This document shows, one piece after another, positions 1-8,818 of a DNA stretch of 23,818 bases. Source of the DNA: JANXLO01 sp038231295 (lineage in GTDB: Bacteria > Armatimonadota > Chthonomonadetes > Chthonomonadales > Chthonomonadaceae); NCBI GenBank assembly GCA_038231295.1, contig JBBRLP010000086.1:1-23818 (forward strand), read 5' to 3'. The notes beneath the pieces were generated by a model. The model did not search any database, was not told where the DNA came from, and saw only the letters and a list, made by a program, of their open reading frames with translations. How positions within the stretch are numbered: position 1 is the first letter of the stretch; each line of letters starts with the position of its first letter. Position numbers and translations under genes: made by a program.

Positions 1-17
1 ACAGGATTTTTTTCACG

Positions 18-1457
18 ATGGACACGAAGCCATTTAGAGGCGAGGATATTCTTCACAGGCTGCCGTTGTCGTGGGTGGCGCAGGTTTTGAAGGCGCAGGT
101 CTATGGTGATCTGGGCAGTTCGGTGACCGGGATCTGTACCGATACGCGCAAGGGGGCGGCGGGAGCGTTGTTCTTTGCGCTTTCAGGGGAGAACGGCGAC
201 GGGCATCGGTTTGTCGGGCAGGCGTTGGCGGCAGGCGCTGTGGCGGCGGTGGTCTCAGAGCGAGCAGAGGAGGTGGGCGGAACGCAGTTGGTCGTGCCGG
301 ACACGCTGCAGGCATTGGGAGACCTGGCGCGAGCCTATCGCCTCCTGTTCGAGATCCCGGTCATCGGCATTACGGGCAGCGTAGGCAAGACCTCGACGAA
401 AGAGATGATTGCCGCCGTCCTCCGCACTCGCTATAAGACGCTGGCGAGCGAGAAAAACTACAACAACGAGATCGGTGTGCCGCTGACGCTGTTCCAACTG
501 CGCCGCGAACATGAGGCGGCGGTGATCGAAATGGGAATGCGCGGCCTGGGCGAGATTGACCGGCTTGCGGAGATTGCGGCCCCGACTATTGGCATCGTCA
601 CCAACATCGGTTACGCGCACATTGAGCGGCTGGGTTCGCGGCAAGGGATTGCGGAGGCCAAGGCGGAACTTCTGAACAGTCTGCCAGCGAACGGCGTGGC
701 GATTCTGGCGGAGGGCGAGTTCGCGCCGTTTTTGCAGAAGCGAGTTCCGGTAGGCTGCCGCGTCGTGATGTGCAGGATGGGAGCGGGTTCGCGGGCGGAC
801 ATCGTCGCGCTGAACCCGGAGGAGTTCGGGTCGAAGCCGATGCGTGTGCGAGTCGCAGGTGAAGCGTTCACGGTTCCTCTAAGCGTCGTCGGAGCGCACC
901 ACAACGCGAACGCCCTGCTGGCTCTGGCCGTCGCCTATGTTTTGGACGTGCCAATGGAGAAGGCCATTGCCGCCCTGTCAGTCTGGCAGGGGGCCGAGGG
1001 ACGGATGACCGTCCGCTCCACGCCGCATGGCCTGACGGTGCTGGACGACTGCTACAACGCTGGGCCGGAGAGTATGAGGGCCGCTTTGACGACGCTGTTG
1101 CAGCGGGCGGGCGGCGGTGGCGTGGCGGTGCTGGGCGATATGCGGGAGATGGGCGACTACGCGCCGGAACTGCATTTTGCGCTGGGGCCAAGTGTGCTGG
1201 ACGCACAACTGCGCCTCCTGGTGACGGTCGGGGACTCGACTCCGGAGATAGTGCGCGGGATGCAGGAAGAGGCGATGAAGCAGGAAGCAGTCCTGCCGGA
1301 ACTCCGGCACTTCGCGACGACAGCGCAGGCGGCGGAGGGCATTCACGACCTGCTGCGGGCAGGAGACACCGTTCTGGTGAAGGGTTCGCGGGCGATGGAG
1401 ATGGAGCAGATCGTGGCGGCATTGACGGGAGAGACAGCGCAGGACGGACATGATTAG
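18..1457 (+). CDS. murF: UDP-N-acetylmuramoyl-tripeptide--D-alanyl-D-alanine ligase MurF
   Basis: MurF is the cytoplasmic ATP-dependent ligase that adds D-Ala-D-Ala to the UDP-MurNAc-tripeptide, the last soluble step of the peptidoglycan precursor. The 479-residue protein has the three-domain Mur ligase layout: an N-terminal substrate domain with CTDTR (about 40-44), the ATP-binding loop GITGSVGKTSTKEM at 117-130, then NYNNEIGVP and the C-terminal domain with the DDCYNAGPESM stretch typical of MurF. Length is normal. The ATG is preceded by AGGA about 11 bases upstream; the window starts too close to judge the upstream gene, which would usually be murE. The stop overlaps the mraY start by 8 bases, so the two are translationally coupled. 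The Ddl made later in the same cluster supplies its dipeptide substrate. Identification is secure. Confidence 0.97.
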   Translation: MDTKPFRGEDILHRLPLSWVAQVLKAQVYGDLGSSVTGICTDTRKGAAGALFFALSGENGDGHRFVGQALAAGAVAAVVSERAEEVGGTQLVVPDTLQALGDLARAYRLLFEIPVIGITGSVGKTSTKEMIAAVLRTRYKTLASEKNYNNEIGVPLTLFQLRREHEAAVIEMGMRGLGEIDRLAEIAAPTIGIVTNIGYAHIERLGSRQGIAEAKAELLNSLPANGVAILAEGEFAPFLQKRVPVGCRVVMCRMGAGSRADIVALNPEEFGSKPMRVRVAGEAFTVPLSVVGAHHNANALLALAVAYVLDVPMEKAIAALSVWQGAEGRMTVRSTPHGLTVLDDCYNAGPESMRAALTTLLQRAGGGGVAVLGDMREMGDYAPELHFALGPSVLDAQLRLLVTVGDSTPEIVRGMQEEAMKQEAVLPELRHFATTAQAAEGIHDLLRAGDTVLVKGSRAMEMEQIVAALTGETAQDGHD

Positions 1458-2499
1458 TCTCGTTATCGGATTTGTGGCGGCGTTTCTGCTGGCGGCCCTG
1501 CCGGGACGTCTGGTTATCGCGAAACTGCGAGGGCTGAACGCCAAACAGAACGTAAGCGCGGATGCCCCGGCGACACACGGCAAGAAGCAGGGAACGCCAA
1601 CGATGGGTGGACTGCTGATTCTGTTCGCGCTGACCGCAACCGTTCTCGGCGTCGGTCTGCCGATGCAGTTGGGCGAACATAGGCACTCCGTTGAAGACTA
1701 TACGCTGCTGCCTCTGCTCTTCATGACCCTGGCGTTCGGGGCTATAGGATTTGTAGACGACTTCCTGAGCTTAAAGCGCGGCAAGAATCTGGGGCTGCGA
1801 GCGCGGGAGAAGTTTGCGGCGCAGTGCTTCGTCGCCATCGGGTTCGTGCTGTGGATGGCGGGAACCGCGCACCCCGGCACAACGACCGTCGTCACGCTGA
1901 CGCCCTCGATTGTGACGAACGCGCTGGCGCGAGACGGCTGGACGGTAGACCTCGGCTGGACCTACTACGTCCTGGCCGCGATTTTCCTGGTCGGATTCTC
2001 CAATGCGACTAACATCACCGACGGTCTGGATGGCCTCTCTTCCGGCCTGACGATTCTCATCAGCCTGACGGTTGCGGCGCTTGTCTGGGTCATCTATCCC
2101 TCCCTCGCCCTGTTCTGTGTGGCGATGGCGGGCGGGCTGGCAGGCTTCCTCTGGTGGAACGCGCATCCCGCGAAGGTTTTTATGGGCGACACCTGCTCTC
2201 TCGCACTAGGAGCAGGTCTGGCAGGCGCGGCAATGCTCGGCAAGCAGGAGGTCGGTCTCATCATCGCCTCGCTGGTCTGCTGGGCGGAACTGATCTCGGT
2301 CATCATTCAGGTCTCCGTCTTCAAATGGCGTAAACGCAAGCACGGCCTCGACTACGCGAAAGCGCATCGCGTCTTTCGCCGGACGCCCCTGCACCACCAT
2401 TTCGAGGAACTCGGCTGGCCCGAAACGCAGGTTGTCGCCCGCTTCTGTCTCACGGGGCTGCTCTGCACCGCTCTCGCTCTACTCTGGGGCCGCAGTTGA
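1450..2499 (+). CDS. mraY: Phospho-N-acetylmuramoyl-pentapeptide-transferase MraY
   Basis: MraY is the integral membrane enzyme that transfers phospho-MurNAc-pentapeptide to undecaprenyl phosphate, giving lipid I. The 349 residues contain many hydrophobic helices and the family signatures: GTPTMGG (48-54), the paired aspartates of FVDDF (103-104), NATNITDGLDGL (185-196), NAHPAKVFMGDT (237-248) and the HHHFEE loop (315-320). These include the residues known to bind Mg2+ and the nucleotide. One oddity is visible: the usual glycine after MGDT in the GDTGSLALG block is cysteine here (Cys249). The start overlaps the end of murF by 8 bases. Length fits the family. It is the membrane entry point between MurF and MurG in this operon. 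Confidence 0.97.
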   Translation: MISLVIGFVAAFLLAALPGRLVIAKLRGLNAKQNVSADAPATHGKKQGTPTMGGLLILFALTATVLGVGLPMQLGEHRHSVEDYTLLPLLFMTLAFGAIGFVDDFLSLKRGKNLGLRAREKFAAQCFVAIGFVLWMAGTAHPGTTTVVTLTPSIVTNALARDGWTVDLGWTYYVLAAIFLVGFSNATNITDGLDGLSSGLTILISLTVAALVWVIYPSLALFCVAMAGGLAGFLWWNAHPAKVFMGDTCSLALGAGLAGAAMLGKQEVGLIIASLVCWAELISVIIQVSVFKWRKRKHGLDYAKAHRVFRRTPLHHHFEELGWPETQVVARFCLTGLLCTALALLWGRS

Positions 2500-2511
2500 G
2501 GGTCTGAACGA

Positions 2512-3957
2512 TTGAAAGCAACGCTTGAAAAATGGATGCTCCCGCAGCGCATCAGCGTCATCGGCGCGGCGCGGAGTGGCGTGGCAGCGGCGCGGATATT
2601 GACGCAACTTGGCGCGGAGGTGACGCTTTCGGACAGCGCGACGGCGGAGCGACTCGGGGCGGAGCGAGTGGCGGAGATTGCGGCGACTGGGGCGCGGTTT
2701 GCGGCGGGGGCAAGCATTGAGGCAGCGTTGCCGGAGGGGACAGGACTGGTCGTGACGAGTCCGGGAGTACCTCGTTCGGCGGCGGTTTTGCAGGCAGCAG
2801 TGGAGCGCGGGCTACCGATCTGGTCGGAGGTGGAACTGGCCTACCGGCTGGCGGAGACCCCGCTGGCGGCCACCACCGGGACGAACGGCAAGACGACAAC
2901 CACGCTGCTTCTGGCGGCGATGCTGGAAGCAGCGGGCATCCCGGCGCTCGTCGCGGGCAACATCAGCGCGGACGAGATCAAGGGAACGCTCGTCGAGGCG
3001 GCGTTCCGCACGTCGCGGTTCGCACCGGACGCGGAGCGGCGCACAAACAGACCCCTTCTTGTCGCGGAGATCAGCAGTTTTCAACTGGAATGGGTAGAGC
3101 GGTTCGCGCCCCGCGTCGCGATTCTGACCAACATCACGCCCGACCATCTGAACCGTTACAACGACTTCGACGACTACGCCTGGACAAAAGCGCGGCTCTT
3201 TGCCGCGCAGGGACCGGACGACTGGGCGATTCTCAACTACGACAATCTGGCTGCGCGGGAGATCGGAGTAGGCCACCTGCCCGGCAAGCGCATCTGGTTC
3301 ACCACGCAGGGAATGCCGGACGAGAACGGACCGCTGGCATGGCTCGCGGAGGGGCGCGTTCAGGTGCGAATGCGCGTGGGAGAAATCCCGGCCCTTCTCT
3401 TCCCGGTCACTGAGTTCTCCCCGGCCCTGCCCGGACGGCACAGCATCGAGAACGTGCTGGCGGCGACGGCGGCGGCGCTGGCATTGGGAGCCGACCCGGA
3501 CGCGATAGTGGAAGCGGTTCGCACCTTCAAAGGCGTCGCGCACCGCATGGAGTTCGTGCGGGAACAGGGCGGCGTCCGCTACGTAAACAACTCGATGTGT
3601 ACGAATGTGGCGGCGGCAGTCAGTTCGCTGCGCTCGCTGGATCGGCCCGGCATCGTGATTATGGGCGGTGCGGACAAAGACCTGGATTTCGCGCCTCTGG
3701 CTCCTGTCCTGTCCGAATGCGCCCGGCAGGTGATCCTTATAGGGCAGGCAGCGGACAAGATGGAGCGGGTTTTTCGCGCCGGGGGCTACGACCGGATGGC
3801 CCGCGCTGCGACCCTGGAATCCGCCATAGTGATGGCGAAAGCGAAGGCCGTGCAGGGGGAGACCGTTCTGCTCTGCCCGGCCTGTGCCAGTTTTGATATG
3901 TTCCGAGACTTTGAAGAGCGGGGTGCGGCGTTTCGCCGCGCCGTCCAGAACCTGTAA
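2512..3957 (+). CDS. murD: UDP-N-acetylmuramoylalanine--D-glutamate ligase MurD
   Basis: MurD adds D-glutamate to UDP-MurNAc-L-Ala in the cytoplasm using ATP. The protein has an N-terminal Rossmann-like UDP-binding domain (ISVIGAARSG near 14-23), the P-loop TGTNGKTTTT (122-131), the EISSFQLE block and the NITPDHLNRY motif of the central domain, and a C-terminal domain with NNSMCTN and MGGADKDLDF. It is somewhat longer than the usual 430-460 residues, mostly through an arginine-rich insertion before LLVAEISSFQ (about 163-177). I chose the TTG start at 2512 because GAGGG lies about 9 bases before it and it follows the mraY stop by 12 bases; an ATG at 2533 is possible and would lose only 7 residues. 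The first 300 bases are notably G-rich on the coding strand. Confidence 0.96.
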   Translation: MKATLEKWMLPQRISVIGAARSGVAAARILTQLGAEVTLSDSATAERLGAERVAEIAATGARFAAGASIEAALPEGTGLVVTSPGVPRSAAVLQAAVERGLPIWSEVELAYRLAETPLAATTGTNGKTTTTLLLAAMLEAAGIPALVAGNISADEIKGTLVEAAFRTSRFAPDAERRTNRPLLVAEISSFQLEWVERFAPRVAILTNITPDHLNRYNDFDDYAWTKARLFAAQGPDDWAILNYDNLAAREIGVGHLPGKRIWFTTQGMPDENGPLAWLAEGRVQVRMRVGEIPALLFPVTEFSPALPGRHSIENVLAATAAALALGADPDAIVEAVRTFKGVAHRMEFVREQGGVRYVNNSMCTNVAAAVSSLRSLDRPGIVIMGGADKDLDFAPLAPVLSECARQVILIGQAADKMERVFRAGGYDRMARAATLESAIVMAKAKAVQGETVLLCPACASFDMFRDFEERGAAFRRAVQNL

Positions 3958-3968
3958 GGAGGAAGCGC

Positions 3969-5120
3969 GTGGTTCGTCAGCAGACCGTTCGCCTGAAACT
4001 GCCCGTAGATGTGTTGCTCTTCGGGACCATGCTGGCCCTGATTGTCATCGGCCTGCTCATGGTGCTGGACTCCAGCTACGTCAAGACCCTCGACAACGCG
4101 AAATTGGGCCACGACGCCTATTTCGAACTGAAAAAGCAGATCGTCGGAGTCATCATGGGTCTGGCGGCAATGGCGACCGTCATGAAGATCGGCTACTGGC
4201 GCTTGAAGCAGTGGGCTGTGCCGCTGGCCTGTATCGCTGTCTTCCTGCTGATTGCCGTCTGGCTGCCGGGTATCGGACAGCGGGACAACGGCGCGGCCCG
4301 CTGGGTGCATCTGAGTGTCGTGCGTTTTCAGCCGTCGGAGTTCGCGAAACTGGTGCTGCTCCTCTATGTAGCAGCGCAGTTGGCGCGGCCTGCCTGCAAA
4401 ATCAAGCACCTGACGGAAGGGCTTGCCCCTACCCTGTTTATCGCCGGGATTTTTCTGGTGCTGATCGAGCGCGAACCAGACCTCGGAACGGCCATCGCGC
4501 TGTTCCTCGCCGTTCTCACCCAGCTTTTCCTAGCGGGCGCACGCCGTCGTCATGTGCTGATTATTGCGACCGTCTGTCTGACCGGGGTCATGCTCTTCGG
4601 AATGTTGTTCAAGCACCGTCAGGATCGCCTCGCCGCCTATTCCGACCCGGCGAAGTATCAGCAGGGCATCGGCTATCAGGTCTACCATGCGCGGCTGGCC
4701 GTTGGTTCGGGCGGACTGACGGGGATGGGCATCGGGCAAGGCCGTGAGAAGTTCTATATCCCGCAGGGCGAAACGGATTTCATCTTCGCGACGATGGCTG
4801 AGGAACTCGGCTTCTTCTGGCTGCTGCCTATCCTCGGCCTGCTGATCCTCATCGGCGGGCGAGGCTTCTATATCGCCTACACGACGAAAGATCGGTTCGG
4901 GCAGATACTCGCCGGAGGCATCTCCGCGCTTATCAGTTGGCAGGCGCTCATCAATATGGGGGTCGCGACTGGAGCCATTCCTGCGACGGGCGTGCCGCTG
5001 CCCTTTATCAGTTTCGGATCGTCGTCTCTCGTCGCCCTGATGATCGGCATCGGCCTGCTGCTCAATATCGCCCAGAACCCGCTGCCCCCCGCACCCGCCC
5101 TGGAAAAACAGAGGGCGTAA
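3969..5120 (+). CDS. ftsW: Peptidoglycan glycosyltransferase FtsW (SEDS family)
   Basis: FtsW is the polytopic SEDS polymerase that joins lipid II units at the septum, working with a class B penicillin-binding protein that is not in this window. The 383 residues hold about ten hydrophobic segments. Visible family motifs are RWVHL...FQPSEFAKL (111-128), EREPDLGTA (167-175), the extracellular loop ending GETDFIFATMAEE (267-279) with the catalytic aspartate at 270, and GVPLPFISFGSSSL (341-354). The GTG start has a strong AAGGAGG site 6 bases upstream, overlapping the end of murD, so coupling is likely. RodA is the alternative family member, but the position between murD and murG is the classical place of ftsW. 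Confidence 0.95.
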   Translation: MVRQQTVRLKLPVDVLLFGTMLALIVIGLLMVLDSSYVKTLDNAKLGHDAYFELKKQIVGVIMGLAAMATVMKIGYWRLKQWAVPLACIAVFLLIAVWLPGIGQRDNGAARWVHLSVVRFQPSEFAKLVLLLYVAAQLARPACKIKHLTEGLAPTLFIAGIFLVLIEREPDLGTAIALFLAVLTQLFLAGARRRHVLIIATVCLTGVMLFGMLFKHRQDRLAAYSDPAKYQQGIGYQVYHARLAVGSGGLTGMGIGQGREKFYIPQGETDFIFATMAEELGFFWLLPILGLLILIGGRGFYIAYTTKDRFGQILAGGISALISWQALINMGVATGAIPATGVPLPFISFGSSSLVALMIGIGLLLNIAQNPLPPAPALEKQRA

Positions 5121-5131
5121 GAGGAGAGTTC

Positions 5132-6241
5132 ATGCGTGTGGTGGTGAGCGGTGGCGGGACGGGCGGGCATATCTTTCCGGCCCTGGCGGTGATAGAGGGA
5201 CTGGAGCGGGCCGACCCGTCCGGGGACCGTCTCTACATCGGCGGGTCGTCGGGAATGGAGGCGCAGCTCGTGCCGCAGGCAGGCGTCCCGTTTCAGGCGG
5301 TGACGGCACGTAAACTCCGTAAACTCCTCGCCCCCTCCACGCTCGGAGTCGGCTGGTCACTGTTCAAAGGCTTTCGAGAGGCGCGAACCTATCTGCGGGC
5401 GTTTCGCGCCGAGGCCGTCGTCGGGACGGGCGGCTATGTCGCGGGAGCCGCGATGCTGGCGGGCGCGAGCCTCGGCCTGCCGACGCTGATTCTCGCGCCC
5501 GACCTGATACCCGGACGCACCAACCGCCTGCTGGCGCGGTTTGCCCGCAAAGTCTGCGTCGTGTTTCCCGAAACGGTGGCTGTGTTTGGCGAGACGAAGA
5601 GCCGCGTGACGGGCCTTCCGCTGCGCTCCGGAATCGTGCTGCCCTCGGAGGTGACCCCACAAAATGCACGGGCGGAGTTCACCGGCTTGAAACCGGATGC
5701 CTTTACCGTGCTGGCGGTCGGCGGGAGTCAGGGGGCGCGGGCGGTCAACCGTCTGGTGCTGGAGGCCGCGCCGACACTGCTTGCGGCGGGAGTGCAGCTA
5801 CTGCATCAGACCGGCCCGAGGAACTACGACGAGGTGACACAGCAGGCGGCGACGCAGGGACTGACGGCGGAGCGGGGCTATCTGCCGCTGGCGTTCTTCG
5901 ATGCCGTGCAGATGCCGCTCGCGCTGCGGGCCGCGAATCTGTCCGTCTGTCGTGGCGGTATCTCGACACTGTCCGAGGCAATGGCGAACGGCCTGCCCGC
6001 CCTCGTCATTCCGCTGCCGACGGCCTACGCCGATCATCAGACCGCGAACGCGAAGGCGATGGAGGCGGCAGGCGCAGGGCTGCACCGGGCAGAGAATGGG
6101 CTGACTGCCGCACAACTCTGTGAGGACATTCTGGGCCTGCGGGACGCGCCGCAGCGTCTCGCCGCGATGGGGCAGGCGGGACGCGCTCTGGGAAGACCGG
6201 ACGCCGCTGACGCCGTTGCGAAACTAATCCTGGCTCTGTGA
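5132..6241 (+). CDS. murG: UDP-GlcNAc:lipid I N-acetylglucosamine transferase MurG
   Basis: MurG is the peripheral membrane GT-B glycosyltransferase that adds GlcNAc to lipid I, making lipid II. The start at 5132 gives 369 residues beginning MRVVVSGGGTGGH, with the first glycine-rich loop at 7-13. The second, GGSQGARAVN, is at 197-206, and the donor-sugar site has RGGISTLSEA and the DHQTANA motif. AAGAGGAG precedes the ATG. In-frame sequence continues upstream into ftsW but lacks MurG homology, so the internal ATG is preferred. An oddity: the usual HEQN motif of the acceptor side is replaced by APDL at about 122-125, although the following PG-x-TNRLLARF block is intact. The other key motifs remain, so function is likely kept. 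Confidence 0.96.
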   Translation: MRVVVSGGGTGGHIFPALAVIEGLERADPSGDRLYIGGSSGMEAQLVPQAGVPFQAVTARKLRKLLAPSTLGVGWSLFKGFREARTYLRAFRAEAVVGTGGYVAGAAMLAGASLGLPTLILAPDLIPGRTNRLLARFARKVCVVFPETVAVFGETKSRVTGLPLRSGIVLPSEVTPQNARAEFTGLKPDAFTVLAVGGSQGARAVNRLVLEAAPTLLAAGVQLLHQTGPRNYDEVTQQAATQGLTAERGYLPLAFFDAVQMPLALRAANLSVCRGGISTLSEAMANGLPALVIPLPTAYADHQTANAKAMEAAGAGLHRAENGLTAAQLCEDILGLRDAPQRLAAMGQAGRALGRPDAADAVAKLILAL

Positions 6242-6254
6242 GTAGAAGAGAGTA

Positions 6255-7682
6255 ATGGAAACACCGAAGCACATTCATTTTTTGGGGATTGCGGGCATCG
6301 GAGTCTCCGCGCTGGCGCAGGTAGCGCAGGCACGGCACATTCGCGTCTCCGGCTCCGACCCCAACGCCGACCCACTGACGAATCCGGCGATCGAGAGGCT
6401 GCAACAGGGCGGCGCGACACTCTACCTGGAACATCGGGCGGAGAATCTGACGGAGGATGTGGATTTAGTCGTAGCGTCGGCGGCGGTGGCTGAGGACAAC
6501 CCGGAAGTGCGTGCGGCGCACGTACGAGACGTTCGCGTCGTCTCCCGCGCCGACTTTCTAGGCGAGCTGATGGCGGCGCACAAAGGGCCGAAGATCGCGG
6601 TCGCCGGAACACATGGCAAGACCACCACGACCGGAATGCTTGGCGTCCTACTCCAACACGCGGGACTGGACCCGACCGTCTTCGTCGGGGGAGAAGTCGC
6701 GGAACTCGGCGGCAATGTGCGTGTCGGGGCGGAGGACGGGCCGTTCGTGGCGGAAGCCTGCGAAGCCTATGACTCGTTTCTCAGCCTGCAACCCGACATT
6801 GCCGTCCTCACCAACGTTGAGGCCGACCATCTGGACCATTACGGCACAGCGGAGCGGGTTCACGTCGCTTTCGTCCGATTCCTTGCCAATCTGCAGCCCG
6901 GCGGAACCGTCGTCGCCTGCGCGGACGACGCCGGGGTACGCGAGGTGTTGAGCCGGACGGATGCCGCCTCCCTCACGTATGGCCTGACAGACGTAACCGC
7001 GCAGATGCAGGCGCATAGTCTGCGGCTCGATACACAGACTGCCTTTACCTGGGGAGACGACGATCCCGCGCACGATACGCGCATTGTCCTCAGCGTACCG
7101 GGGCGGCACAACGTCCTGAACGCACTGGCAGCCGCTTCGGTCGCCACCCTGCTGCACGTTCCCGCAGACGCCATCGCGGACGGCCTCCGGGCCTTTCACG
7201 GCGCGACCCGGCGGCAGGAGAACCTCGGCATCGCCCCTATCGAAGACGGCGACGTGCTGGTGATGGACGACTACGCGCATCATCCCACCGAGATAGACGC
7301 GACGCTGGAGGCCCTGCGCGGCGCCTATCCGCAGCGCCGTCTTGTCGCCATCTTTCAGCCGCATCTCTACAGCCGCACCCGCGACTTCCTGCCGCAGTTC
7401 GCCTCCGCGCTGGCAAAAGCGGACGCTCTGCTCGTGACGGACATCTATGCGGCCCGCGAAACGCCCCTGGAAGGCGTCCGCGCCTCCGACATCGTCACGC
7501 AGGCGACAGACAGGAACCCGAACGCGCCGATGATCTACCTGCCCGATAAACGGGATATTCCGAATATGCTCGCCGCCCTTGTCCGTCCCGGTGATCTGAC
7601 TGTCTTCCTCGGCGCGGGGGACATTCGCGTTCAGGCCGAGGCGTTTTTGCACCTCCTGCTAGAACGGAGTGCGGTACGATGA
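6255..7682 (+). CDS. murC: UDP-N-acetylmuramate--L-alanine ligase MurC
   Basis: MurC adds L-alanine to UDP-MurNAc in the cytoplasm, the first amino-acid step. The 475-residue protein starts with the GIAGIGVSALA nucleotide loop (11-21), has the ATP loop GTHGKTTTT (118-126), the NVEADHLDHY motif of the central domain, PGRHNVLNALAA, and the C-terminal DDYAHHPTEI block that is diagnostic of MurC. Length is normal. The ATG at 6255 has a GAAGAGAG ribosome site. Its end overlaps ddl by 4 bases (ATGA). The usual neighbour murB, which makes the UDP-MurNAc substrate, is not found next to it. Confidence 0.97.
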   Translation: METPKHIHFLGIAGIGVSALAQVAQARHIRVSGSDPNADPLTNPAIERLQQGGATLYLEHRAENLTEDVDLVVASAAVAEDNPEVRAAHVRDVRVVSRADFLGELMAAHKGPKIAVAGTHGKTTTTGMLGVLLQHAGLDPTVFVGGEVAELGGNVRVGAEDGPFVAEACEAYDSFLSLQPDIAVLTNVEADHLDHYGTAERVHVAFVRFLANLQPGGTVVACADDAGVREVLSRTDAASLTYGLTDVTAQMQAHSLRLDTQTAFTWGDDDPAHDTRIVLSVPGRHNVLNALAAASVATLLHVPADAIADGLRAFHGATRRQENLGIAPIEDGDVLVMDDYAHHPTEIDATLEALRGAYPQRRLVAIFQPHLYSRTRDFLPQFASALAKADALLVTDIYAARETPLEGVRASDIVTQATDRNPNAPMIYLPDKRDIPNMLAALVRPGDLTVFLGAGDIRVQAEAFLHLLLERSAVR

Positions 7683-8803
7683 CCACGCTTTCCCCCGCCT
7701 CTCGCCGCCTGCGCGTCGCTGTCCTCATGGGCGGCACATCGAGCGAACGCCCGGTCTCGCTCTCGACAGGCCGCATGATTGTCGAATCGCTTGACCCGGC
7801 GAAGTATGAAGTCACGAGCATAGATACCCGCGACGTGCTGCATCTCCAGCCCGCGCCGAGCAATCAGCCTCCCCTGCCCCTTCGGGACACCCTATCGCAT
7901 GAAAATGCCTGCTCCCCCAGAATTGGGGGCCGGGGGGCGGAATTGGAGAGTGACGAACTCCTGATAGCGGCAGACAGCAGTCTTGCCCCTGCGCTGAGCG
8001 GCGCTTCTGCACAGACGCTTGCCCCGGAGGTCGTCTTTATCGCGTTGCACGGCAAGGGGGGCGAAGACGGCACCGTACAGGGAATGCTGCAACTGATGGG
8101 TCTGCCGTATACCGGTTCCGGGGTGCTGGCAAGCGCCCTCGCGATGGACAAGGCCATGTCGAAACGGCTGTTCCGGTCGGCAGGCATTCCTGTTATTGAC
8201 GAGGTACAGGTGCGGCGAGGCGAGGAACAGGAGGCTGCCGGACTGCTCGCCAGAGTGGAGACGACGCTCGGCTTTCCGGTCTTCGTGAAGCCCAATGCGG
8301 AAGGCTCGACATTCGGATGTGCAAAGGTCGAAACGCCGGAGGAGTTGCTGCCCGCCGTCGCGAATGCTCTAACCTATGATCCCGTCGTTCTCGTCGAGCG
8401 TTACGTGCGCGGTATGGAGATCACGGTCGGAGTGCTGGGCAACGCGCACGGCGACCTGCTGCCCCTGCCGATCATCGAGATTGTGCCGAAAAGCGCATAT
8501 TACGACTATGAGAGCAAATACGCGAGCGGAGGCAGCGAACACATCCTCCCCGCCCGCCTGTCCGATTCGCTGACTCAGCAGGCGCAGCAGATCGCGGTGG
8601 ACTGCCATACGCTGCTCGGCTGCCGGGGGATGTCGCGCACCGATATGCTGGTGACCGGCGAGACCCTGGCCGTTCTGGAAGTCAACACCATTCCCGGCAT
8701 GACGCCGACGAGCCTGCTGCCGCAGGCGGCGGCCCACGCCGGAATTTCGTTCCCGCAGTTGCTTGACCGTCTTCTGGCCGATGCGCTCGAAGACCGCCTG
8801 TAG
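7679..8803 (+). CDS. ddl: D-alanine--D-alanine ligase Ddl with an in-frame insertion
   Basis: Ddl joins two D-alanines with ATP in the cytoplasm, supplying MurF. The N-terminal VLMGGTSSERPVSL (15-28), the ALHGKGGEDGTVQG block (122-135), GLPYTGSGVLASALAMDK, KPNAEGSTFG and the C-terminal EVNTIPGMTPTSLLPQAA are all family signatures of the ATP-grasp D-Ala ligases. At 374 residues it is some 60 longer than the common DdlB type. The extra length lies between residues about 58 and 112, a low-complexity stretch containing SPRIGGRGAE, encoded by DNA with a G/C-run hairpin (7914-7929) that looks like a dispersed repeat inserted in frame. All catalytic motifs flank the insert intact, so the enzyme is probably active. 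The start overlaps the murC stop (ATGA), showing translational coupling. Confidence 0.95.
   Translation: MTTLSPASRRLRVAVLMGGTSSERPVSLSTGRMIVESLDPAKYEVTSIDTRDVLHLQPAPSNQPPLPLRDTLSHENACSPRIGGRGAELESDELLIAADSSLAPALSGASAQTLAPEVVFIALHGKGGEDGTVQGMLQLMGLPYTGSGVLASALAMDKAMSKRLFRSAGIPVIDEVQVRRGEEQEAAGLLARVETTLGFPVFVKPNAEGSTFGCAKVETPEELLPAVANALTYDPVVLVERYVRGMEITVGVLGNAHGDLLPLPIIEIVPKSAYYDYESKYASGGSEHILPARLSDSLTQQAQQIAVDCHTLLGCRGMSRTDMLVTGETLAVLEVNTIPGMTPTSLLPQAAAHAGISFPQLLDRLLADALEDRL
7862..7960. repeat. Candidate palindromic repeat inserted in ddl
   Basis: This stretch of ddl encodes residues found in no catalytic motif of the family. It contains CCCCCA-GAAT-TGGGGG (7914-7929), a perfect 6-base stem with a 4-base loop, followed by a further G-rich run to 7940. 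The base composition differs sharply from the coding sequence around it. It looks like a short intergenic palindromic element captured in frame. The borders are estimates, and no second copy occurs in this window. Confidence 0.45.
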
Positions 8804-8818
8804 AGAGGAGAAGGTTCC

